Assembly: GCF_014204715.1 (NCBI RefSeq) | Contig: NZ_JACHLY010000001.1 | Coordinates: 2,998,501 to 3,062,500 of the forward strand | Direction of reading: 5' to 3' | From: Streptomonospora salina | GTDB lineage: Bacteria; Actinomycetota; Actinomycetes; Streptosporangiales; Streptosporangiaceae | DNA length: 64,000 nucleotides | Shown: positions 7,473 to 17,162 of the stretch, piece after piece | Position numbering within the stretch: the stretch's first letter is position 1 | Layout: the number at the start of each line of letters is the position of its first letter | Made by a program: the position numbers and the translations under genes | The notes under the pieces: model-generated | What the model was told of the DNA's origin: nothing | The model's database searches: none | Seen by the model: only the letters and a program-made list of their open reading frames with translations

Positions 7473-9509
7473 ATGGATTCGAGCACCATCACCACCGGGG
7501 CAGGCGTGCTGCTGGCCGTCGCGCTGCTGGTCGTCGTCGGTCTGGTACTGACGATCTCCCGCCTGTTCCGCAAGGTCGAACAAGGCAAAGCGCTGATCGT
7601 CTCCAAGGTCCGCAAGGTCGACGTCACCTTCACCGGCGCCGTGGTCCTGCCCGTGCTGCACCGCGCCGAGGTCATGGACATATCGGTCAAGACCATGGAG
7701 CTGGAGCGCAACGGCACCGACGGGTTGATCTGCAAGGACAACATCCGCGCCGACATCAGCATCAAGTTCTTCGTCCGGGTCAACCCCACCACCGACGACG
7801 TGCTGCGCGTGGCCAAGCTGATCGGCGTGGACAACGCCAGCAGCCAGGACAAGCTGCAGGACCTCTTCAGCGCCAAGTTCTCCGAGGCGCTCAAGACCGT
7901 CGGCAAGCACTTCGAGTTCGAGGACCTCTACACCCGCCGCGCGGAGTTCCGCGACCGGATCATGGAGGTCATCGGCCAGGACCTGAACGGCTACGTCCTC
8001 GACGACGCCGCGATCGACTATCTGGAGCAGACGCCCAAGGGCCGGCTGGACACCGACAACATCCTGGACGCCCAGGGCATCCTCAAGATCACCGAGCAGA
8101 CCAAGCCCAAGAACGAGCGCACCCACCTGCTGGAGCAGGACGAGGCCAAGGAGAAGGACCGCCAGACCACCGAGTCCATGGAGGCCCGCGAGGAGCTGCG
8201 CCGCCGCCGCGAGGAGGCCGAGTCCAAGGCCGCGCGCGAGATCGCGACCCTGCAGGCCCGCGAGGAGGCCGAGACCGAGCGCGTCCAGGCCGAGGAGCGG
8301 CTCAAGGCCCAGACGGCCCGGATCCGCACCGACGAGCAGCTCGGCGTGCAGAACCAGAACCAGCAGCGCGAGATCGCCGTCGCCGAGAAGAACCGCGAAC
8401 GCGTCATCTCCATCGAGGGAGAGCGGATCGAGAAGGACCGGATGCTGGAGGTCGTCGGCCGCGACCGCGAGACCGAGCTGGCCAGGATCGCCAAGGACAA
8501 GGAGGTCGAGGGCGAGAAGCGCGAGGTCGCCGACGTGGTGCGCGAGCGCGTCGCCGTCGACAAGACCGTCGCCGAGCAGGAGGAGAACATCAAGAAGCTG
8601 CGCGCGGTCGAGGAGGCCGAGCGCCAGCGCCAGGCCACGGTGATCCAGGCCGAGGCCGAGGCGCAGGAGAACCTGGTCAAGGACATCAAGGCCGCGGAAG
8701 CCGCCGAGCAGTCCGCCAAGCACCGGGCCAACGAGGAGCTGACCCTGGCCGAGTCCCGCCAGCAGGCCTCCGAGCTCGACACCCGCGCCAAGATCCGCCA
8801 CGCCGAAGGGCTCCAGGCCGAGTCCGCCGCCGAGGGCCTGGCCGCCGTCCAGGTGCGCGAACAGGACGCCGAGGCCGTCGAGAAGGTCGGCCGCGCCGAA
8901 GCCTCCGTGGAACGCGAGAAGGCCAAGGCCCAGGCCGAGGGCGCGCGCGAGAAGCTCCGGGCCGAGGCCGAAGGCCTCAACGACAAGGCCGGCGCCATGG
9001 CCGCCCTCGACGAGGTCGGCCGCGAGCACGAGGAGTACCGCCTTCGCCTGGAGACCGAGAAGGACGTCCGCATGGCGGGCATCGACGTGCACCGCCAGGT
9101 CGCCGAAGCCCAGGCCTCGGTACTGGCCAGCGGCCTGGACAAGGCCGACATCAACATCGTCGGCGGCGACGGCATGTTCTTCGACCGCATGGTCAACTCC
9201 ATCGGCATGGGCAAGGCCGTCGACGGGTTCGTCGACAACTCCGACGTCGCCCGGAACCTGGGCGGATCGTGGCTGGAGGGCTCCCAGGACTTCGCCCGGG
9301 ACCTCTCCCGTGCGCTGGGCGAGGTCGGCACCGACGGCATCAAGAACCTGACGATCTCGGCGGTGCTGATGCGGTTGATCGACTCCGGCGGCCCCAACAC
9401 CGAGCAGTTGCGCGAGCTGTTGAGCACCGCCAAGCGGCTGGGTGTCGACGAAGCCCCCGTGTCCGCCCTCGACAGCGCGAACCCCGACGGCGCGAAGGCG
9501 AAGCGGTGA
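7473..9509 (+). CDS. YqiK-type flotillin family protein
   Basis: The 678-residue product has a single N-terminal membrane segment (about 8-30), an SPFH/prohibitin domain (about 35-210: GKALIVSKVRKVDVTFTGAV through FEDLYTRRAEFRDRIMEVIG), and a very long charged alpha-helical coiled coil (about 215-575, rich in Glu/Arg/Ala heptads). A small globular C-terminal part includes GLDKADINIVGGDGMFFDRM. Flotillins oligomerise at the inner face of the membrane and organise protein assemblies there. The ATG at 7473 directly precedes the membrane helix. The giant AAA+ ATPase gene starts 4 nt after its stop, so the two are almost certainly translated from one message and may form one complex. Confidence 0.92.
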   Translation: MDSSTITTGAGVLLAVALLVVVGLVLTISRLFRKVEQGKALIVSKVRKVDVTFTGAVVLPVLHRAEVMDISVKTMELERNGTDGLICKDNIRADISIKFFVRVNPTTDDVLRVAKLIGVDNASSQDKLQDLFSAKFSEALKTVGKHFEFEDLYTRRAEFRDRIMEVIGQDLNGYVLDDAAIDYLEQTPKGRLDTDNILDAQGILKITEQTKPKNERTHLLEQDEAKEKDRQTTESMEAREELRRRREEAESKAAREIATLQAREEAETERVQAEERLKAQTARIRTDEQLGVQNQNQQREIAVAEKNRERVISIEGERIEKDRMLEVVGRDRETELARIAKDKEVEGEKREVADVVRERVAVDKTVAEQEENIKKLRAVEEAERQRQATVIQAEAEAQENLVKDIKAAEAAEQSAKHRANEELTLAESRQQASELDTRAKIRHAEGLQAESAAEGLAAVQVREQDAEAVEKVGRAEASVEREKAKAQAEGAREKLRAEAEGLNDKAGAMAALDEVGREHEEYRLRLETEKDVRMAGIDVHRQVAEAQASVLASGLDKADINIVGGDGMFFDRMVNSIGMGKAVDGFVDNSDVARNLGGSWLEGSQDFARDLSRALGEVGTDGIKNLTISAVLMRLIDSGGPNTEQLRELLSTAKRLGVDEAPVSALDSANPDGAKAKR

Positions 9510-9513
9510 GCTG

Positions 9514-12500
9514 GTGACCGACGCCGCGACCGGGGGGTCCGCCGAGCCGGACCCCCCGCCTTCCAGCCCCGCCGGCGATATCGACGCCGGAACCTACGAG
9601 GTACTGCGGTCGCGCCTGTCCGGCCAGGCCAAGGAACTGGCCCGGCGCGCCGAACAGCTCAACAGCCGCCGCGTGGAGGTGTTCGGCGGCAACGAGCTGA
9701 CCCTGGCCGGGACGGCGCGGATCCGCACCGCCGACAACTGCGTCCCGCGCGACATCGTCTCGGTCGGCGGGCACATGCTCTTCGGCTACAACGCTTCCGC
9801 CGGCCTCAAGCCCGAGACCCGTGTGGGCGACGTGTTCTCGCTGCACACCTTCGTCCGCGAGTCCGAGGACGGCTCCGGCGCGTTCCGGTTCGACGACGCC
9901 GAGTCCGTGCCCGAACTGCTGGCCGACCCCCAGTTCGAACGCGACTTCGGCGAGCTGTACCGCTACTACCGCGAGACCCGGCTGATGCAGCTGCGGCGGG
10001 TCGAGGAGAAACTGCTCGCGGTGTTCCAGACCGGCCCGCGCACCGCAGACGTGCGGGTGCTGCGCTGGGACGTGCGCGCCGACGGCTCGATCGGCTACCT
10101 CGACAACCGGGGCGAGCGCGACCACGTGTTCCCGTCGCCCTACGACTTCGAGTGGATCCCCACCACCCGCGACGACCACGTGCAGGGCCGCCACCCCCAC
10201 ATCTCCGTTCTCGGCGAGCTGTTCGTCGAGACGGTCGGGGGCACGCTGACCGTCAAGGTCGTCAACGACACCGAGACCGGCGAGGGCATCTACAGCGAGC
10301 CCGTCGACGAGCGGCTGCAGAGCCTGGCCGACGCCGAGGTCTCCTACGCCCGCATCGGTGCGCTCATCCTGCTGCGGGTGCTGCCCTACAACGAGTCCCA
10401 GGCCCGGCACCTGGTGTTCAACACCCGCACCGCGGACGTGGTGCGGCTGGACGGCATCGGCCGGGCGTGCCGGCGGCTGCCCGACGACCAGGGGATCGTC
10501 TTCCCCGGTGGCTACTACCTGTCGACGGGGGCGGTCAAGACCTTCGACACCGATCTGCAGGAGCTGGAGTTCGAGAAGGCCGTCCGCTCGCCCAACGGCG
10601 AGGACGTCCTCTACGTCTTCCACGCCCGCAGGGAGGGCCGCAGCCTGCTGCTGCCCTACAACGTCATCCGCAAGGAGGTCGCCGCCCCGATCCCCTGCCA
10701 CGGGTACTGCCTGTTCGACGACGGGACCCTGGCGGTGTTCCGCGCCGTCTCCGACGAACCCACGCGCGTGCACCCCGTGCAGGTGTGGCGGACCCCCTAC
10801 GTCTCCGACGACTACGCCGCCGCCCAGCCCGTAGGAAGCGGCCCGTTGGAGCGGGTCGGCAACGCCGAGCTGGTGCGCGGCGTCTCCGACTTCCTGTCGG
10901 TGGCGCGCATGGTCGAGGAGATGACGCCGTCCACAGCGGTGTTCGAGGCGCTGATCGCCAACTGCCGCCGGGCGGGTGACCACTACCCGTGGATCGGCGA
11001 CCCCGAGCTCGGCGGCCTGGACGAGCCGCTGGGCGAGGTGCGCGCAACCGCCGAGCAGGTCCTCGACGAGTTCGAGAAGGCGCAGGAGCTGACCGCCCAG
11101 GCCGAGAAGGCCGTGGCCGAAGCCGCCGAGCAGGTCGCGTCGCTGGTGCGCCGCTCCCGCGGCGAGATGCCGCGCTCGGCCCCGGCGTGGGTCTCCCGGC
11201 TGTCCGAGCTGCGCCGCGCCCAGGGCCGTCTCGTCACGCTGCGGGAGATGCGCCATGTCGACACCGGCCGGGTCGAGGAGCTGGACTCCGAACTGGCCGC
11301 GGAGCTGACCGACGCCGGCAAGCGCGCCGTGGAGTTCCTGCAGGGCGAGGACGCCTTCACCGGCTACCACACCGAGGTCGACCGGCTGGTCGCCGACGCC
11401 GAAGCCATCACCGCCGTGGCCGAGGCCGCGCAGGTGGCCGAGCGCATCGCCGAGCAGACCGAGGGCCTGGAGACCGTCACCGAGGTCGTGGGGTCGCTGG
11501 AGATCGCCGACGCCCGTGTGCGGACCTCCATCCTGGAGCGCGTCGGCGAGGTCCTGGGCGGCGTCAACCGGGCCCGCGCCACGCTGGAGGCGCGCCGGGG
11601 CGAGCTGCTCGACGCCGAAGGGCGGGCGGAGTTCGCCGCGGAGTTCGCACTTCTGGGACAGGCCGTCACCGGCGCGCTGGCGGCCGCCGACAGCCCGGAC
11701 CGCTGCGACGAGCAGCTGGGCCGGCTGATGCTGCAGCTGGAGAACCTGGAGTCGCGCTTCGCGGAGTTCGACGAGTTCCTCGACGAGCTCTCCGCCAAGC
11801 GCGACGACGTCTACGAGGCGTTCTCGGCCCGCAAGCAGTCGCTGCTGGATGAGCGGGCCCGCCGTGCCGACCGGTTGGTGGAGTCGGCCGAGCGCGTGCT
11901 GTCCACCGTCACCCGGCGGGTGGCGGCCTTGGACTCCCTCGACGAGGTCAACACCTACTTCGCTTCCGACGCGATGGTCGCCAAGCTCCGCTCCAGCGCC
12001 GGGGAGCTGCGCGAGCTGGGCGACACGGTGCGCGCCGAGGAGTTGGAGGGGCGGCTCAAGGCCGCCCGCGAGGAAGCCGGGCGGTCCCTGCGCGACCGCG
12101 TCGACCTCTACGACGGCGGCGACACCATCCGGTTGGGGCGGCACCGCTTCGCCGTCAACAACCAGCCGCTGGATCTGACGCTGGTGCCCGGCGAGGGCGG
12201 GATGGCGCTGAGTATCACCGGCACCGACTTCCGCATGCCGGTGACCGACCCCGACTTCCTGGCCACCCGGGCGTTGTGGGAGCAGTCGGTGGTCTCGGAG
12301 AGCCCCGAGGTCTACCGCGCCGAGTACCTGGCGGTGTCGCTCCTGCTCGACGCGGAGTCGGGCGCCGGCGCGACGCCCCTGTCCGAGCTGCACCGGGCCG
12401 CGGCCCAGGGCGGGGAGGACGCGGGCGCCGGGCTGCTGCCCGTGGTCCGCGCGGCCGCCGAGGAACGCTACGACGAGGGCTACGAACGCGGCGTGCACGA

Positions 12501-14532
12501 CCACGACGCCGCGCTGCTGCTGGGGGCGCTGCTGCGCCTGTACGCGGACGCCGACCTGCTGCGCTATCCGGCGCCGGCCCGCGCGGCCGCCCAGGTCTTC
12601 TGGGCGTTCGGCGCCGGGGAGGACGCCAAAGCGGCCTGGTCCACCCGGGCCGCGTCGCTGGCGCGTGCGCGCGCCGCCTTCGGCGGGCACCGCTCGCCGG
12701 CGATCGACGTGCTGTGCGCCGAACTGGACCGGGCGGTGGCGGCGTTCCTGCCCGAGGCCGGGTTGGAGCGGGCGTTCGAGGACACCGATTCGGCGGGGGA
12801 GTACCTGTTCGAGGAGCTGGCCCACGGCGGCGGGTTCGTCACCGCTGCGGGGGCGCGCACGCTGCTGGACCGGTTCCGCCGCGCCCTGGGCCCCACGGCG
12901 GCCGCCGCGCGGCAGGACTTCGAGCGCGACGTGCGGTCCCTGGACGGCGACCCGGCAGCACGCCACCAGTTGGTGCACGCGTGGCTGGAGTCCTACCTGG
13001 CGTCCTCGGGCGCCGAGGCGGGACCCGACCTGGTCGAGGCGGCGGCGGTCGAACTGTGCGGTTCGGCACTGGACCGCCGCGACTCCGCGGCCGAGCTGAG
13101 TACCGGGGTCACCGGGCTGCTGGGGACCCACCCGCGCATCGCCGAGCGCCGGGCCGTGCTGCGCCTGGACGAGGTGCTGGCGCGGGTGCGCCGCTTCCGC
13201 ACCGAGCGCGTCCCGGCTTTCCGCGACTACCAGCGCCGCCGCCACGAGCTGGTGGCGCGCGAACGCGCCCGGCTGCGGCTGGAGGAGTACCGGCCCGCGG
13301 TGATGAGCGGGTTCGTGCGCAACCGGCTGCTGGACGAGGTCTACCTCCCGCTGATCGGCGACAACCTCGCCAAGCAGATCGGCGCGTCGGGCGAGGACAA
13401 GCGCACCGACCAGTCGGGCCTGCTGCTGCTGATCTCGCCGCCGGGGTACGGCAAGACAACACTGATGGAGTACGTGGCCAGCCGGCTCGGCCTGGTGTTC
13501 GTCAAGGTCGACGGGCCGTCGCTGGGGCAGTCGGTCACGTCGCTGGATCCGGCCGAGGCCCCCGACGCGACGGCGCGCCGGGAGGTCGAGAAGATCAACT
13601 TCGCACTGGAGATGGGCGGCAACACCCTGCTGTACCTGGACGACATCCAGCACACCGACCCGGAGCTGCTGCAGAAGTTCATCTCGCTGTGCGACGGCCA
13701 GCGGCGCATGGAAGGCGTCTGGGAGGGCCGCACCCGCACCTACGACCTCCGGGGCAAGCGGTTCGCGGTGTGCATGGCCGGCAACCCCTACACCGAGCAG
13801 GGCAGCCGGTTCCGGGTGCCGGACATGCTGGCCAACCGCGCCGACGTCTACAACCTGGGCGACGTGCTCTCGGGCCGGGACGAGTCGTTCGCGCTGAGCT
13901 ACATCGAGAACGCGCTGACGTCCAACCCGGTGCTGGCCCCGTTGTCCACCCGTGAGCGCGGCGACGTCGAACTGCTGGTGCGCATGGCCGACGGCGACGA
14001 GTCGGTGCGCGCCGACCGGCTCTCCCATCCCTACTCCGCGGTGGAGCTGGAGCAGATCCGGGCGGTGCTGGCCACGCTTCTGCGCATGCAGCGGGTGGTG
14101 CTGGCCGTCAACCGGGCCTACATCGCATCGGCGGCCCAGGCCGAGGAGTCGCGGACCGAGCCGCCGTTCCGGCTGCAGGGCTCCTACCGCAACATGAACC
14201 GGCTGGCGGAGAAGGCGGTGCCGGTGATGAACGACGCCGAGCTGGAGGCGGCGATCGACGACCACTACCGGGGCGAGGCTCAGACACTGACCTCCGGAGC
14301 CGAAGCCAACCTGCTCAAGCTGGGGGAGCTGCGGGGCACGCTCACCGCCGAGCAGGCCCGGCGCTGGGAGGAGGTCAAATCCGCCTACGTCCGCGCCAAG
14401 GCACTGGGCGGCGAGGGCGACGATCCGGTGAACCGCGCGGTGGGCGCTGTGGGGATGCTGGCCGACCGGGTCGGCGCGGTCGAGACGGCCATCGGGCGCG
14501 CCGCCGACCGGATGCGCCCCGGCGGCGGCTGA
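9514..14532 (+). CDS. Giant AAA+ ATPase of the 'DNA repair ATPase' family
   Basis: The product is 1672 residues. The N-terminal two thirds (about 20-1200) match the layout of the DUF3686-type 'DNA repair ATPase' N-terminal region, with beta-rich blocks (for example VEVFGGNELTLAGTARIRTA) followed by long coiled coils (about 530-880). An AAA module starts near residue 1280, with Walker A SPPGYGKTT near 1308 and Walker B NTLLYLDDIQ near 1368. The family name is historical; the biochemical role is not established. Placement directly after a flotillin gene is known for this family and suggests a membrane-anchored ATP-driven assembly. The GTG at 9514 is the only sensible start after the flotillin stop. 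Confidence 0.85.
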   Translation: MTDAATGGSAEPDPPPSSPAGDIDAGTYEVLRSRLSGQAKELARRAEQLNSRRVEVFGGNELTLAGTARIRTADNCVPRDIVSVGGHMLFGYNASAGLKPETRVGDVFSLHTFVRESEDGSGAFRFDDAESVPELLADPQFERDFGELYRYYRETRLMQLRRVEEKLLAVFQTGPRTADVRVLRWDVRADGSIGYLDNRGERDHVFPSPYDFEWIPTTRDDHVQGRHPHISVLGELFVETVGGTLTVKVVNDTETGEGIYSEPVDERLQSLADAEVSYARIGALILLRVLPYNESQARHLVFNTRTADVVRLDGIGRACRRLPDDQGIVFPGGYYLSTGAVKTFDTDLQELEFEKAVRSPNGEDVLYVFHARREGRSLLLPYNVIRKEVAAPIPCHGYCLFDDGTLAVFRAVSDEPTRVHPVQVWRTPYVSDDYAAAQPVGSGPLERVGNAELVRGVSDFLSVARMVEEMTPSTAVFEALIANCRRAGDHYPWIGDPELGGLDEPLGEVRATAEQVLDEFEKAQELTAQAEKAVAEAAEQVASLVRRSRGEMPRSAPAWVSRLSELRRAQGRLVTLREMRHVDTGRVEELDSELAAELTDAGKRAVEFLQGEDAFTGYHTEVDRLVADAEAITAVAEAAQVAERIAEQTEGLETVTEVVGSLEIADARVRTSILERVGEVLGGVNRARATLEARRGELLDAEGRAEFAAEFALLGQAVTGALAAADSPDRCDEQLGRLMLQLENLESRFAEFDEFLDELSAKRDDVYEAFSARKQSLLDERARRADRLVESAERVLSTVTRRVAALDSLDEVNTYFASDAMVAKLRSSAGELRELGDTVRAEELEGRLKAAREEAGRSLRDRVDLYDGGDTIRLGRHRFAVNNQPLDLTLVPGEGGMALSITGTDFRMPVTDPDFLATRALWEQSVVSESPEVYRAEYLAVSLLLDAESGAGATPLSELHRAAAQGGEDAGAGLLPVVRAAAEERYDEGYERGVHDHDAALLLGALLRLYADADLLRYPAPARAAAQVFWAFGAGEDAKAAWSTRAASLARARAAFGGHRSPAIDVLCAELDRAVAAFLPEAGLERAFEDTDSAGEYLFEELAHGGGFVTAAGARTLLDRFRRALGPTAAAARQDFERDVRSLDGDPAARHQLVHAWLESYLASSGAEAGPDLVEAAAVELCGSALDRRDSAAELSTGVTGLLGTHPRIAERRAVLRLDEVLARVRRFRTERVPAFRDYQRRRHELVARERARLRLEEYRPAVMSGFVRNRLLDEVYLPLIGDNLAKQIGASGEDKRTDQSGLLLLISPPGYGKTTLMEYVASRLGLVFVKVDGPSLGQSVTSLDPAEAPDATARREVEKINFALEMGGNTLLYLDDIQHTDPELLQKFISLCDGQRRMEGVWEGRTRTYDLRGKRFAVCMAGNPYTEQGSRFRVPDMLANRADVYNLGDVLSGRDESFALSYIENALTSNPVLAPLSTRERGDVELLVRMADGDESVRADRLSHPYSAVELEQIRAVLATLLRMQRVVLAVNRAYIASAAQAEESRTEPPFRLQGSYRNMNRLAEKAVPVMNDAELEAAIDDHYRGEAQTLTSGAEANLLKLGELRGTLTAEQARRWEEVKSAYVRAKALGGEGDDPVNRAVGAVGMLADRVGAVETAIGRAADRMRPGGG

Positions 14533-14625
14533 GCGCCCCGGGGTCCGCGGGCGGCCGCCGCCGGTCGGCGGGGAGTGAGAGGACTCTCTCGAAAGGGGTG
14601 GGGGGTGGGCGCTGGCGACCACTCC

Positions 14626-14662
14626 TACCGGCTAGTAACCTTGACTTGTTACTAGTCAGTAG
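14626..14662 (+). promoter_or_regulatory. Paired operator-like palindromes upstream of the acyl-CoA dehydrogenase
   Basis: Two imperfect copies of a TTACT-N4-AGTAA palindrome: TACCGGCTAGTAA (14626-14638) and TTACTAGTCAGTAG (14649-14662). Together they also form an 8-bp inverted repeat, CTAGTAAC...GTTACTAG. A perfect copy precedes the Fe-S oxidoreductase gene at 24701-24714. A TetR-family repressor of fatty-acid oxidation genes is a plausible binder; that is inference. Confidence 0.6.
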
Positions 14663-14706
14663 ATCGCGTGTGCACACACAGCGGCCCGGACAAGCGGAGC
14701 GCGCCC

Positions 14707-16530
14707 ATGTCGCATTACCAGAGCAATCTCCGTGACCTCGAATTCAACCTCTTCGAGGTCTTCAAGCGCCAGGACGTGCTGGGTAGCGGCCCGTTCGAGG
14801 AGCTGGACGAGGACACGGCCCGTACCATCCTGACGGAGGTCAACCGGCTGGCGACCGGGGTCGTCGCCGAGTCCTTCGAGGACTCCGACCGCAACCCGCC
14901 GGTGTTCGACCCCGCGACCAGCAGCGTCACGGTCCCCGACAGCCTCAAGAAGTCCTACAAGGCCTACATGGACGCCGGCTGGTACAACCTCGACCTTCCC
15001 CAGGCGCTCGGCGGCCTCAACGCCCCCCGCTCGCTGGCCTGGGCCGCCTCCGAAATGATCCTCGGCGCCAACCCGGCCGTGCACATGTACTCCGCCGGCC
15101 CCGGCTTCGCCAAGATCCTCTACGAAGAGGGCAACGACGCCCAGAAGCGCTTCGCCGAGCAGGCGATCGAGCGCGGCTGGGGCGCCACCATGGTCCTCAC
15201 CGAGCCCGACGCGGGCTCCGACGTCGGCGCCGGCCGCACCAAGGCCGTCGACCAGGGCGACGGAACCTGGCACATCGACGGGGTGAAGCGCTTCATCACC
15301 TCCGCCGAGCAGGACATGACCGAGAACATCTTCCACCTCGTGCTGGCGCGCCCCGAGGGCGCCAAGGCGGGCACCAAGGGCCTCTCGCTGTTCCTGGTAC
15401 CCAAGTACCTCGTGAACGAGGACGGATCCCCGGGCGAGCGCAACGGCGCCTACGTCACCAACGTCGAGCACAAGATGGGCCTGAAGGCCTCCACCACCTG
15501 CGAGCTGACCTTCGGCGCCAAGCACCCCGCCGTGGGCTACCTCGTCGGCGACAAGCACGACGGCATCCGGCAGATGTTCCTGGTCATCGAGCACGCCCGG
15601 ATGATGGTGGGAACCAAGGCCATCGCCACGCTCTCCACCGGCTACCTCAACGCTCTGGAGTACGCCAAGGAGCGCAAGCAGGGCGCCGACCTCACCCGCC
15701 AGACCGACAAGACCGCGCCGCGCGTGGCCATCACCAACCACCCCGACGTGCGCCGCAGCCTGATGAACCAGAAGGCCTACGCCGAGGCGCTGCGGGCCCT
15801 GGTCCTCTACACGGCCACCCAGCAGGACGCGGTGCAGATCGCCCAGAACGCCGGCGTCGACTACAGCGACACCGACGCGCTCAACGACCTGCTGCTGCCC
15901 ATCGTCAAGGGCGTGGGTTCCGAGCGGTCCTACGCGCTGCTGTCGGAGTCGCTGCAGACCCTGGGCGGGTCCGGGTACCTGCAGGACTACCCGATCGAGC
16001 AGTACATCCGCGACGCCAAGATCGACACCCTCTACGAGGGCACCACGGCCATCCAGGCCCAGGACTTCTTCTTCCGCAAGATCGTCAAGAACAACGGCGA
16101 GGCCTTCGGCCGCCTCGTCGGCGAGATCAAGGAGTTCGCCGCGGGCGAGGCCGGGAACGGCCGCCTCAAGCAGGAGCGCGCCGCCCTCGCCGAAGCCGCC
16201 GGCAACGTCGAGAAGATGGTCGAGCACATGGTCGGCGACCTGATGCGCTCGGCCGAGCAGACCGAAGAGGTCTACAAGGTCGGGCTGAACACCACCCGGC
16301 TGCTGATGAGCTCCGGCGACCTGGTGCTGGGCTGGCTGCTGCTGCGCCAGGCCGAGGTGGCCCTGAACGCGCTCGACGGCGCCGAGGGAACCGACCGCGA
16401 CTTCTACACCGGAAAGATCGCGGCCGCCCGCTTCTTCGCCGATCAGGTCCTTCCGGGCCTGGCCACCGAGCGCGAGATCGTCGAGAACGTCGACACCGGC
16501 CTCATGGAGGTCCCCGAGTCCGCGTTCTGA
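14707..16530 (+). CDS. fadE5: Acyl-CoA dehydrogenase, FadE5-like
   Basis: The 607-residue FAD enzyme catalyses the first step of fatty-acid beta-oxidation, introducing a trans-2,3 double bond in acyl-CoA. It starts [19 protein letters not shown] and closely follows the mycobacterial FadE5 pattern over its whole length (about 611 residues there). Visible motifs include [69 protein letters not shown] and [19 protein letters not shown]. The extra C-terminal helical region is the feature that makes this subgroup longer than classical 390-residue dehydrogenases. Electrons would pass to ETF and then to an EtfD-type oxidoreductase; such a gene lies at 24779 with the same operator motif. Two operator-like palindromes precede it and a strong hairpin follows it. 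Confidence 0.95.
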   Translation: MSHYQSNLRDLEFNLFEVFKRQDVLGSGPFEELDEDTARTILTEVNRLATGVVAESFEDSDRNPPVFDPATSSVTVPDSLKKSYKAYMDAGWYNLDLPQALGGLNAPRSLAWAASEMILGANPAVHMYSAGPGFAKILYEEGNDAQKRFAEQAIERGWGATMVLTEPDAGSDVGAGRTKAVDQGDGTWHIDGVKRFITSAEQDMTENIFHLVLARPEGAKAGTKGLSLFLVPKYLVNEDGSPGERNGAYVTNVEHKMGLKASTTCELTFGAKHPAVGYLVGDKHDGIRQMFLVIEHARMMVGTKAIATLSTGYLNALEYAKERKQGADLTRQTDKTAPRVAITNHPDVRRSLMNQKAYAEALRALVLYTATQQDAVQIAQNAGVDYSDTDALNDLLLPIVKGVGSERSYALLSESLQTLGGSGYLQDYPIEQYIRDAKIDTLYEGTTAIQAQDFFFRKIVKNNGEAFGRLVGEIKEFAAGEAGNGRLKQERAALAEAAGNVEKMVEHMVGDLMRSAEQTEEVYKVGLNTTRLLMSSGDLVLGWLLLRQAEVALNALDGAEGTDRDFYTGKIAAARFFADQVLPGLATEREIVENVDTGLMEVPESAF

Positions 16531-16592
16531 GTACGCGGCGCGTCCGGCAGACCGGACTCCCTCGCTCCGGGGCGGCGATCCCGCCTCGGTGA

Positions 16593-16633
16593 CAGCGGCC
16601 CGGTGCGCATTACCCCTGCGCACCGGGCCGCTG
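16593..16633 (+). terminator. Strong hairpin terminator after the acyl-CoA dehydrogenase
   Basis: A 16-bp perfect stem (16593-16608 with 16618-16633, core AGCGGCCCGGTGCGC) with a 9-nt loop lies about 60 nt after the stop. The rest of the 334-bp gap (16531-16864) holds no gene that I can support. Confidence 0.75.
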
Positions 16634-16864
16634 CGGTTCGAGGTGCGGCTGCGGCGGGCGACGTGCGGGCACACGCGCTGCGGGCGATCGGCCCCCGTCT
16701 CCGCGCCCCCCTGCGGCGCCCCGCCCGGCACGGTCCCGGAGAGGGCTTTCGCGACCGGTTCCGGACCGGAACCGGGCGACGGCGGGCGTTCCGGGATGGC
16801 GGGCCGACGAGCGGGTAGAAGTAGCCGACGGGAGCGCAAACCAAGCGGTGCGGAGGCAGTCGCA

Positions 16865-17074
16865 ATGGGAGTAGGACTCGGCATATTCCTGCTGGTCATC
16901 GGGGCGGTGCTGTTTTACGGCATCACCGCCGACGTCGCCGGACTCGACCTGGACGCCATCGGCATCGTCCTCATGATCGCCGGAGTGGCCGTGGTCGCGT
17001 TGACCCTCATCCTGATGATGATCCGCCGCGACCGCACCAGGAGGCCGATCGAGAACGACACCGACGTGATCTGA
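16865..17074 (+). CDS. DUF6458-like small membrane protein (69 aa)
   Basis: The 69-residue product starts MGVGLGIFLLVIGAVLFYGI and has two hydrophobic helices (about 3-20 and 28-52) joined by a short acidic turn with a conserved-looking DLDAIG, then a basic cytoplasmic tail (RRDRTRRP). This layout is that of the actinobacterial DUF6458 family of unknown function. The start follows a purine-rich stretch (GGAGGCAGTCGCA) that supplies a ribosome-binding site. The gene converges on clpB, from which it is separated by a symmetrical hairpin. Confidence 0.8.
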   Translation: MGVGLGIFLLVIGAVLFYGITADVAGLDLDAIGIVLMIAGVAVVALTLILMMIRRDRTRRPIENDTDVI

Positions 17075-17091
17075 CGACCGGTCGCCCCCGA

Positions 17092-17139
17092 CGACGACGG
17101 CGGTCCCGGCGGCACACGCCGCCGGGACCGCCGTCGTCG
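17092..17139. terminator. Bidirectional terminator between the DUF6458 gene and clpB
   Basis: A perfect 22-bp stem (17092-17113 with 17118-17139) with an ACAC loop lies in the gap between two convergent genes. Its symmetry allows it to act on both transcripts. Confidence 0.8.
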
Positions 17140-17162
17140 CGGGTCCGCCGCAGGGACCGCCG

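Noticed and set aside
4107-9092. 1661-codon open frame on the minus strand
   Set aside because: It lies antisense to the MFS, YqiJ-like, LLM and flotillin genes, all with recognisable domains. Its translation is Leu/Gly/Asp/Val-rich low-complexity sequence typical of the complementary frame of a GC3-rich gene.
9340-14622. 1760-codon open frame on the minus strand
   Set aside because: Antisense shadow of the AAA+ ATPase, which has Walker motifs and coupling to the flotillin; the shadow has no domain and a skewed composition.
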